From Thiohalocapsa sp. (lineage in GTDB: Bacteria; Pseudomonadota; Gammaproteobacteria; Chromatiales; Chromatiaceae), in NCBI GenBank assembly GCA_021736785.1, contig JAIPFF010000027.1, positions 1 to 64,000 of the forward strand: a DNA stretch of 64,000 bases, in the 5' to 3' direction. Shown here one piece after another: positions 19,386 through 26,802 of the stretch. Position 1 is the stretch's first letter. Each line of letters starts with the position of its first letter. The position numbers and the translations under genes were made by a program. The notes below the pieces were generated by a model that saw only the letters and a list, made by a program, of their open reading frames with translations, ran no database searches and was not told where the DNA came from.

Positions 19386-20876
19386 TCAGGCGAGCGTCTT
19401 CGTAATCAGTCCGTAGCCCCCGGCGGCGGCCGCCTCCGGCAGCGCAAGCCACACGCGCCAGCCGGAACCGGGCGCGACGTCCAGGCGTGCCCCGTCGGCA
19501 GCGGACATCCGCGCGAGGGTGAACCGTCGGCTGCCGGCAGGTGTCAGCAGTTCCAGTTCGTCGCCGGTCTGAAAGCGGTTCTTCACATCCACCTCGGCGA
19601 GACCCGTCGCCGCATCGTACGCCACAACCTCGCCGACAAAGATCTGGCGGCGGTTGCGCGAGGCCCCGTCGTCGTAGTTTTGCAGCGCGGCCGCCGCGTG
19701 ACGGCGATAAAAACCCTCCGTATAGCCCCGGTTGGCGAGCCCGTCGAGCTCCGACAGCAGCTCGGGCCGGAACGGGCGCCCGGCCGCGGCGTCGTCGATC
19801 GCCTGGCGATAGACACCGGTGGTGCGTGCCGCATAGTAGTGGGACTTGGTGCGGCCTTCGATTTTCAGGCAGTCGATGCCGATCGCGGCGAGCCGCGCCA
19901 CGTGCTCGACGGCCCGCAGGTCCTTGGCGTTCATGATGTAGGTGCCGTTCTCGTCCTCGAACACCGGCATGTACTCCCCCGGGCGACTGGCCTCCTCCAG
20001 CAGCCAGACCTGATCGGCATCGGGGTGGCGATCGCCGGCGACGGACAAAGCGGGCGACAACAGGGCCTCGGCCGGGATGACCTGCTCCGCCCCTGCTTCG
20101 CGCGCCGCCGTCGGCAGCGGCACGCGGGCGGCAAGCGCATCCTCGGCGCAGTTCCCGTCCCGCCCGGGCGCCGACGCCTCGGCCTCGCCGCAACCGGATC
20201 CGCATCCTGCTTCGCCTTCGTCACCGCCGGAGGCAGCACTGCCGGCACGTCCGACCCGATATTCCCAGCGGCAGGCGTTGGTGCAGGTCCCCTGATTGGC
20301 GTCGCGATGATTGAAATACCCCGACAGCAGACAGCGCCCGGAGTAGGCGATGCAGAGCGCCCCGTGGACGAAGACCTCGAGCTCCATGTCCGGACACGCA
20401 TCGCGAATGTCGGCGATCTCGTCCAGCGACAGCTCCCGCGACAGGATCACCCGCGACACCCCTTGGCGCTGCCAGAAGCGCACCGCCGCGGCATTGGTGG
20501 TGTTGGCCTGCACCGACAGGTGCACGGGTAGTTCGGGCCAGCGCTCGCGTGCCAGCAGGATCAAGCCCGGGTCGGCCATGATCAATGCGTCGGGCTCGAG
20601 CGCCGCCACCGGCGCCATGTCGTCCACGAACGTCTTCAGCTTCGCCCCGTGCGGCATCGCGTTCGCGGCCAGGTAGAAGCGCTTGCCCGCGCGCCGTGTC
20701 AGCGCGATGCCGTCCGCGAGATTGGCCAGGTCGAAGTCGTTGTTGCGCACCCGCAGGCTATATCGGGGCACGCCGGCATAAACCGCGTCCGCGCCGTAGG
20801 CCAGCGCATAGCGCAGGTTCTTCAGTGTACCCGCCGGGGCCAGAAGCTCGGGCTTGCGCAAAGCCGCGCCGGTCAA
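19386..20876 (-). CDS. trhP: U32-family tRNA hydroxylation protein TrhP (YegQ)
   Basis: Member of peptidase family U32 whose YegQ branch hydroxylates U34 of tRNA to ho5U. The first 210 residues follow YegQ closely (PELLAPAGTLKNLRYALAYGADAVYAG; ALCIAYSGRCLLSGYFNHRDANQGTCTNACRWEY) and include the cysteine cluster. It is longer than E. coli YegQ (about 450 residues) because of a Gly/Ala/Glu-rich insertion just after the cysteine cluster that contains three more Cys. The start codon is TTG and overlaps the TGA of the upstream ChaN-PDZ gene (TTGA). Confidence 0.9.
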   Translation of the reverse strand: MTGAALRKPELLAPAGTLKNLRYALAYGADAVYAGVPRYSLRVRNNDFDLANLADGIALTRRAGKRFYLAANAMPHGAKLKTFVDDMAPVAALEPDALIMADPGLILLARERWPELPVHLSVQANTTNAAAVRFWQRQGVSRVILSRELSLDEIADIRDACPDMELEVFVHGALCIAYSGRCLLSGYFNHRDANQGTCTNACRWEYRVGRAGSAASGGDEGEAGCGSGCGEAEASAPGRDGNCAEDALAARVPLPTAAREAGAEQVIPAEALLSPALSVAGDRHPDADQVWLLEEASRPGEYMPVFEDENGTYIMNAKDLRAVEHVARLAAIGIDCLKIEGRTKSHYYAARTTGVYRQAIDDAAAGRPFRPELLSELDGLANRGYTEGFYRRHAAAALQNYDDGASRNRRQIFVGEVVAYDAATGLAEVDVKNRFQTGDELELLTPAGSRRFTLARMSAADGARLDVAPGSGWRVWLALPEAAAAGGYGLITKTLA

Positions 20877-22027
20877 TGGAGCTCGACCTCGAACGTCAGC
20901 TGCTCCGGGCCCCCGACCAGGGACTTGCGCACCACCTCGACCGGCAGCTTCTGGCCGGGGCGGCTATCCATCAGCGCAATGCGGATATCCGCATAACTCT
21001 CGATGGCGTTGCCGCCGACGCCTACGATGCGGTCGCCCTCCTTGACGCCCGCGGACTTGGCGCCGCTGTTGTCCGAAAAGCCCCGGACGCCGAGGCCGGC
21101 ACCATCGGATTCGGTATCGAGCATGACGCCGAGCAGGCCCGTCGACGGCAACTCGACACGGCGCGGAAACAGAATAAAATCCGCCGCGTCCGGATCGAAC
21201 GGGCGCATGGTGCCGTTGATCACGGTCGCCGACGGGACAGGCAACCGCCGCGCGACACGCTGAGGGATACCCCGGCCGTACTCCACGTGCCCTGCCCCGG
21301 CCAGCACCACGAGCGTTTTCTCCGGATGCTCGCGCAGGTAGCGCGCGGCGCGCTCGGCCATGCTCTCGTCCCACAGCAGTTGCACATCCAGGAAATGCTC
21401 GACGTCGGCGTCGTCCCCTTTCGGATGCATGTCGAACACCGCTTCGACATGCCGGCGATAGGCCTCGTCGGTGCGGTCGATTTCGGGCAGGCGCGCCGCC
21501 TCCGAATCGCTCAGCGACTCGATGCCTGCGTCGCCGACCTTCTCGGTGATCTCGCGCTCGATGTTCAGGGCAATGACCGGCAATCCGGCTTCGCGCGCGA
21601 AGCGCAGCAACGGACGATAGAGCCGATAGTCGAAGCGCCAGCGCTCGAAGTATTCGGTTCGGCGCAACAGGTCCGCCTCGCTCAGCTCGCCGGCGACGAA
21701 GGCGTCCAACTGCGCTTGGAAGGGCTGCTGGAAGAACTCCATGCCGATGGCGATATCCTTGCCCCGCGCGTGCAAGCCGCGGATGATGGCCAGTTGGTTC
21801 AGATGATCCTCGTAGCGGTCGTGGGATTCACCGACGAAGATCACCCGCTTGTCCTGCAGACGATCCAGCAACGTGCTCATGTTCTCGAGCTCGGAAACAT
21901 CCACCACCGAGGTCTGGGTGTCGATAATCTCGTCGGCTCCGGGAAGGATGGCCGCCTCGGCGGCCAGTGACGAGGTGACCGCCAGCGCGAGGGCAGCCGC
22001 GAAAAAGGGGCGTGTCGAATTAATCAA
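20873..22027 (-). CDS. ChaN-family haem/iron-regulated protein with C-terminal PDZ domain
   Basis: About 384 residues: a signal peptide (LINSTRPFFAAALALAVTSSLAAEA), a ChaN/Tiki-like domain (RVIFVGESHDRYEDH; AIGMEFFQQPFQ; VVLAGAGHVEYGRGIP) and a C-terminal PDZ domain (GVKEGDRIVGVGGNAIESYADIRIAL). ChaN proteins are implicated in haem binding at the cell surface; there is no lipobox here, so this one looks periplasmic. I prefer the TTG at 22027, with GGGAG five bases upstream and a normal signal peptide; an ATG at 22066 adds MWSRRQAITAGAS. It overlaps trhP by four bases. Confidence 0.8.
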   Translation of the reverse strand: MINSTRPFFAAALALAVTSSLAAEAAILPGADEIIDTQTSVVDVSELENMSTLLDRLQDKRVIFVGESHDRYEDHLNQLAIIRGLHARGKDIAIGMEFFQQPFQAQLDAFVAGELSEADLLRRTEYFERWRFDYRLYRPLLRFAREAGLPVIALNIEREITEKVGDAGIESLSDSEAARLPEIDRTDEAYRRHVEAVFDMHPKGDDADVEHFLDVQLLWDESMAERAARYLREHPEKTLVVLAGAGHVEYGRGIPQRVARRLPVPSATVINGTMRPFDPDAADFILFPRRVELPSTGLLGVMLDTESDGAGLGVRGFSDNSGAKSAGVKEGDRIVGVGGNAIESYADIRIALMDSRPGQKLPVEVVRKSLVGGPEQLTFEVELH

Positions 22028-22123
22028 GGAAGCTCCCGCTGTGATTGCTTGACGTCTGCTCCACATTATGGGGCATGTCCGGCCCGTTTCCGGCCGCAAT
22101 GCCCGAAGACAGCCAAACCGACC

Positions 22124-24265
22124 ATGCGCACACCGACCAAGTTCCGCCATCTCGTCTTGATCCTGCTTGCTGTCCTGCTGTGGATGCCCGCCGCCGGACG
22201 CGCCGACCTGCCCGTGATGACGCACGCGCTACAAGTCCGATTGCTGCCGGACGACGGCCTCATCGAGGCCAGCGATCGGCTCACCCTGCCGGACGGCAAG
22301 CGCCAAATCCTGTTCTGGCTGCACGAGGGAATGGAGCCGAGCGTGAGCACCGGCGACGCGATCCTCGAGCGCATCGGCCATGACCGCCACTTGGAGCGCT
22401 TTCGCCTGACCGCCAAGGGCGACCGCAGCGTGACACTGTCCTATCGGGGCCGCATCCGCCACGACATGGAGACCGTTCGCGAGGGCATGGGCCGCACCCG
22501 CATGCAGTCGATCGGCAGCATCTCGCCGGACGGCGTCTTCCTCGGCGGATACAGCGGCTGGTACCCCAACGTCCCCGGCACGCTGCAGCGCTTTGCGCTG
22601 AGCGTCGACCTGCCCCCGGGCTGGCTCGCCGTCTCCCAGGGCGCCGGTCCCGACGCAAGCGATACGCCGCGCGGCACCCGGGTGCGCTGGCGCGAGGACA
22701 ATCCGCAGGACGAGATCCAGCTCAGCGCCGCGCGCTTCAAGTTCTACCGGCAGCCGACGCCGTTCGGCGAGGCGCAAGCCTACTTGCGGCTGCCGGACGA
22801 CGGGCTGGCACAGCGCTATCTCGGCGTTACCGCCGACTATCTGGCGCGCTACAGCGAACTGATCGGACCTTATCCCTATGCCAAGTTCGCGCTGGTGGAG
22901 AACTTTTGGGAGACGGGCTACGGCATGCCGTCGTTCACGCTGCTCGGCTCCCGGGTGCTGCGCCTGCCGTTCATCCTGCACAGCTCCTATCCACACGAGA
23001 TCCTGCACAACTGGTGGGGCAACGGCGTCTACGTCGACTACGACGCGGGCAACTGGAGCGAAGGTCTCACCGCCTATCTGGCCGACCATCTCAACCAGGC
23101 ACTCGACGGCCGCGGTGCCGATTACCGGCGCGACCAGCTCAAGGCCTACGCAGACTACGTGCGCGACGGTGCCGACTTCCCGCTGATCGAATTCCGCGGC
23201 CGCCACGGCTCGGCGTCCCAGGCGATCGGCTACGGCAAGATGCTGATGAGCGTGCATATGCTGCGGCGCATGCTCGGCGACGAGCAGTTCAAGGACGGGC
23301 TGCGGCGCTTCTACGCCGACAATCTGTTCCGCATTGCCGATTTCGATGATATGCGCACGGCCTTCGAGGCAGCCACCGGACGCGACCTGACCGCGTTCTT
23401 CTCGCAGTGGACCCGGCGCACCGGCGCGCCGGCGCTCGGCCTTGCCGAGGTGCGCGCAGAACCGGCGCCCGACGGCGGTTACCGTGTCAGCGGCCGCATC
23501 CTGCAGACGCAGGACGAAGCGCCGTTCCCGATGACGGTGCCGGTCGTGGTTCACGACATCCGCGGTATGCCCGTGGAGCAGATGGTCGGCGTCGACGGGC
23601 GTGACACGCCGTTTACGGTGCAGACCTCCTCGCGGCCGGCGCGGGTGGCGCTGGACCCCGCATTCGACACCTTCCGCAAGCTGATGCCGGGCGAGTCGCC
23701 GGTGGCGCTGAGCAACCTGTTCGGGGCCGAGACCGGTCTGATCGTCCTGCCGGCGGACGCACCGAAGCCCTTGCTCGACGGCTATCGGGCGCTGGCGAAT
23801 GCGTGGCTGCAGGGCCATGCGGGCTGGCGTGCGGCAACCGACGCGCAGCTCGGCGACCTACCGTCAGAGGGTCCGGTTTGGCTGCTCGGCTGGGAGAATC
23901 GCTTCCTCGACGCGCTGACGGCGAGCGCGACTGCCTTCTCAGTGGACCGGCAGCAACGCACGGTCACCATCGACGGACAGGTTTACAACGACGTGAGCGC
24001 GGCCCTGACCGCCGAGGGTGATGGCCGGCCCCTGGCCTGGGTCGCCGCCGCCGAGGCGGACGCACTTCCGGGCCTCGCACGTAAGCTGCCGCATTACGGC
24101 AAATACGGCTATCTGCTGTTTACCGGCAGCGCGCCGGAGAATCGGCTGAAAGGCCAGTGGCCGGCGGGTGACTCGGCGTTGACGCACTGGCTGGTCGATG
24201 CGCGTCCGACGCTGTCGCCGCTGCAACGCCCGCCGCTGGTGACGGTGGACGCGACGGAGCCTTGA
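22124..24265 (+). CDS. M1-family (aminopeptidase N-like) metallopeptidase, secreted
   Basis: About 713 residues with a signal peptide (residues 5-26). The gluzincin zinc site is complete: H291-E292-I-L-H295 with the third ligand E313 in NWSEGLTAYL. No canonical GAMEN motif is seen; the corresponding strand reads NFWETGYGMPSF, so exopeptidase specificity is uncertain. After the peptidase domain comes a beta-rich C-terminal half (about residues 430-700) without a recognised name. It is divergent from the ChaN-PDZ gene. The start ATG at 22124 lacks a strong ribosome site. Confidence 0.8.
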   Translation: MRTPTKFRHLVLILLAVLLWMPAAGRADLPVMTHALQVRLLPDDGLIEASDRLTLPDGKRQILFWLHEGMEPSVSTGDAILERIGHDRHLERFRLTAKGDRSVTLSYRGRIRHDMETVREGMGRTRMQSIGSISPDGVFLGGYSGWYPNVPGTLQRFALSVDLPPGWLAVSQGAGPDASDTPRGTRVRWREDNPQDEIQLSAARFKFYRQPTPFGEAQAYLRLPDDGLAQRYLGVTADYLARYSELIGPYPYAKFALVENFWETGYGMPSFTLLGSRVLRLPFILHSSYPHEILHNWWGNGVYVDYDAGNWSEGLTAYLADHLNQALDGRGADYRRDQLKAYADYVRDGADFPLIEFRGRHGSASQAIGYGKMLMSVHMLRRMLGDEQFKDGLRRFYADNLFRIADFDDMRTAFEAATGRDLTAFFSQWTRRTGAPALGLAEVRAEPAPDGGYRVSGRILQTQDEAPFPMTVPVVVHDIRGMPVEQMVGVDGRDTPFTVQTSSRPARVALDPAFDTFRKLMPGESPVALSNLFGAETGLIVLPADAPKPLLDGYRALANAWLQGHAGWRAATDAQLGDLPSEGPVWLLGWENRFLDALTASATAFSVDRQQRTVTIDGQVYNDVSAALTAEGDGRPLAWVAAAEADALPGLARKLPHYGKYGYLLFTGSAPENRLKGQWPAGDSALTHWLVDARPTLSPLQRPPLVTVDATEP

Positions 24266-24329
24266 ATCAGCATCGGGAATCAGCATCGGGAATCAGCATC
24301 GGGAATCAGCATCGGGAATCAGCGTCGGG
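24265..24329. repeat. 13-bp tandem repeat, five copies
   Basis: Five head-to-tail copies of AATCAGCATCGGG begin at the last base of the M1-peptidase stop codon; the fifth copy has one change (AATCAGCGTCGGG). The remainder of the gap to 24543 shows no gene. Confidence 0.95.
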
Positions 24330-24543
24330 ACATCGGACAGGGAAGTCACCCGCGCACGATCACGCGACGAGCAATCACACACGCGGCGCGTGACACCGGA
24401 ACGGCGTCGACGCCCGCGATAAGCGACGAGGCGCCGGGCCGACCCTGAAGGTGGCGCCGACGCCCTGCGCTGTTCGCTTCGGATGAGCCGGCGAAGCGCC
24501 CGATCGGAACCGCTCGTCGCGGCCAGCCCTGCCTTCGATACCC

Positions 24544-25179
24544 TCAGACCTGCCGGTATGCGGCGCTATTGCGCGAGCTTCCGTGCAGGGACACGGCATA
24601 TTTCACCAGTTCGGCCTGCGACTCCAGGCCCAGCTTGGTCATCATCCGCCGACGGTAGGTATCGACCGTCTTGGTGCTGATGCCCATGGCCTCGGCAACT
24701 TCGCGGGCACGTTTGCCGGCGGCCAGCTCCGTCAGGACCACCCGTTCGCGGCGCGAGAGCAGGCGCTTCTCGGGCCCACCGAGGATCTCGGACGATTCCG
24801 GCAGCCAGGTCTGTCCCGAGGCGACCGTGCGGATGGCCTGCGCCAGCGTCTTCACCGACTGGTCTTTGAGGACATAGCCCTGCACACCGGCCTCCACCAT
24901 CTGCGAGATGAAGGGCCGCTCGCCCTGCGCCGACAATGCAATGACACGGGTGCGGGGCAACATCTTGACGATACGCCCGGCCGCATCGATGCCGTTGGTG
25001 CCCGGCATGCAGATGTCCATCAGCACCACCTCCGGCTTCCACGCCTGCGCCAGCGTGATGGCCTCGTCGCCGTCGGAGGCATAGGCCACGACGTCGATGT
25101 CGGGCTCCTTACTCAGCAATACGCCAAGTCCGTCGCGGACCATTTTGTGGTCGTCTGCCAACAGCACCTTGATAGTCAT
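24544..25179 (-). CDS. NarL/GacA-type response regulator
   Basis: A 211-residue two-component regulator. The receiver domain (residues 1-120) has the acidic pocket D9-D10, phospho-acceptor D55 (VVLMDICMPG) and Lys in YVLKDQS. A LuxR-type helix-turn-helix follows (LSRRERVVLTELAAGKRAREVAEAMGISTKTVDTYRRRMMTKLGL). No histidine kinase gene is adjacent, so the partner is unknown. A GATCCTC-complement ribosome site (AGGATC region) lies just before the ATG. Confidence 0.92.
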   Translation of the reverse strand: MTIKVLLADDHKMVRDGLGVLLSKEPDIDVVAYASDGDEAITLAQAWKPEVVLMDICMPGTNGIDAAGRIVKMLPRTRVIALSAQGERPFISQMVEAGVQGYVLKDQSVKTLAQAIRTVASGQTWLPESSEILGGPEKRLLSRRERVVLTELAAGKRAREVAEAMGISTKTVDTYRRRMMTKLGLESQAELVKYAVSLHGSSRNSAAYRQV

Positions 25180-25254
25180 GAGGATCTCCGAAGCATTTCA
25201 GAAGCAGCGCTTGAGTATTTCTACACGGCTGCATGGCTCGCGGGGATTAACTCG

Positions 25255-26802
25255 TTACCGGCCTCGTCTGTCAAGGCAGCAGGGCGGTTTACCAACCAAT
25301 TCACTGTGGATCTTGTACTCCAAACGCGCACAACGGCGTGTACGCTCGGCGTGACACGCGATTCGCTTGGCGAGCGCCAGCGCTCGGCGCAAGTTACCGC
25401 TTCGGTGCTCGTGATACTTCGCAAGCGCCTCGATCGCCGCTTGCTCGTCCTGCGCCGCCAGCGCATCCCAAACAGCGACGGCGCGAGGCCAGTCGCCGCG
25501 GCGGCGGTGCAGCGAGGCGAGCAGCAGAAGGCCCGCCACATCCAGCCGGCCATGCGCCGCGGATAGCATCGCCAGGGCTTTGTCGTGCTCGCCGCGGCGC
25601 GCCAGGTGTCGCGCCAGCGAGACGCTGTCGGCATCGTAGTCGAGCGGCGCTCGTTCGACGGCGGCCAACGCGGGCACAAGCGCGGCCAGCGACAGCAGAT
25701 CGAGCCGGTTGTGCCGCAGCACTGCACCGAGGCGCCGCGGATCCCCGCCGCGCAGCCAGTCGAGCCAGGCCTCGGGCGCCTGCGAGCCCGGCAGGTCGTC
25801 GTCCCGCACGAAGCCGAGCAGGTGCCGTTCGGCCGTGGCCAGCCTGCAGTCGGGCCAGCGCGAGGCAAATGCCCTGCGCACCCCGTGCAGCAGATCCAGG
25901 TGGGGCGTCGCCGCCAGCGGCGCAACGCGGCCCGAGAGGCGAAAGCGTGTTTCCAGCAACGGCAGATCGAACGACTTCCCGTTGTAACTGATCAGCAGCG
26001 AAGCGCCGGCCAGATCGGCGGCGATTGCCGCGATGAAGGCGGGCTCGGCATCGAGGCGAGTCAGCAGATGCTGGCGCAGGCGCAGGCAGTCGCCATCGAA
26101 GCGGGCCGCGCCGAAGACGAAGACCCAGGTGCCCGTGCCGCCGGCAAGGCCGCTGGTCTCGGTGTCGAGCAGCAGCCAGCCCTCGGGCTGCGCCGGTGCC
26201 GTCGGCAGCAGTGCGGCCAGCGCCTCGATGCAGTCAGCCGGCGCGACCCGCCCGTGACGCCGGCGCAGCGGCCAAGACCGATCCAGGCACAGCACGCCGT
26301 CCGCCACGACCTCGGCGCCCAATTGCGATGCCAGCTCCTGCTCCGATATCACGGGGCGGTTCTTTGTCCACGCCCGTGAAGGCGCAAGTCGGCGCAGGCG
26401 CTCGGCGAGGCGCCGCGGTCTTGCCTGCGCAAGATCCTTCGGGGCGTCTTGCTCGGCCATGGCGCCATGTTCCGCGTCGAGCTCGGCGTCGTGCTCGGAC
26501 CTCGCGGCCGAGGCGGGCCCGTCGACGGCGTCGTCCCGCCGCCGGTGGTCATCCGGAAACAGCATCTGCTCGCCGGAGTCTTCAGCCGCGCCGCGCGTGC
26601 GTTCCGTCAGCCGTGCCGTTGCCGAATCGGAAACCGGTGCCGAAGCCGGTGCCGAAACCTGTGCCGGGATTGACGACGAGCACGGCGCCGGCTCCGACGC
26701 AGAAGCCCGCACCGACTCCGCCGGAGCGACCGCCGCGGGCACCGAAGCGACGCCCGGGCCGCCACCCTTCAGCCGGCGCAAGCGCTCCTGCAGCGAAGTC
26801 AT
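25255..26802 (-). CDS. mrfB: MrfB/YprB-like RNase H-fold exonuclease
   Basis: A 515-residue protein paired with the helicase upstream. The first 190 residues are Ala/Pro/Glu-rich and poorly ordered. The middle is a DnaQ-like exonuclease domain: LLDTETSGLAGGTGTWVFVFGAARF (DxE), LISYNGKSFDLPLLETRF, HLDLLH, and a final acidic residue in HNRLDLLSLAALV. The C-terminus has short helical repeats (LARHLARRGEHDKALAML), TPR-like. In Bacillus subtilis the homologous pair YprA/YprB was renamed MrfA/MrfB for its role in mitomycin C repair. The start overlaps the mrfA stop by four bases. Confidence 0.82.
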   Translation of the reverse strand: MTSLQERLRRLKGGGPGVASVPAAVAPAESVRASASEPAPCSSSIPAQVSAPASAPVSDSATARLTERTRGAAEDSGEQMLFPDDHRRRDDAVDGPASAARSEHDAELDAEHGAMAEQDAPKDLAQARPRRLAERLRRLAPSRAWTKNRPVISEQELASQLGAEVVADGVLCLDRSWPLRRRHGRVAPADCIEALAALLPTAPAQPEGWLLLDTETSGLAGGTGTWVFVFGAARFDGDCLRLRQHLLTRLDAEPAFIAAIAADLAGASLLISYNGKSFDLPLLETRFRLSGRVAPLAATPHLDLLHGVRRAFASRWPDCRLATAERHLLGFVRDDDLPGSQAPEAWLDWLRGGDPRRLGAVLRHNRLDLLSLAALVPALAAVERAPLDYDADSVSLARHLARRGEHDKALAMLSAAHGRLDVAGLLLLASLHRRRGDWPRAVAVWDALAAQDEQAAIEALAKYHEHRSGNLRRALALAKRIACHAERTRRCARLEYKIHSELVGKPPCCLDRRGR

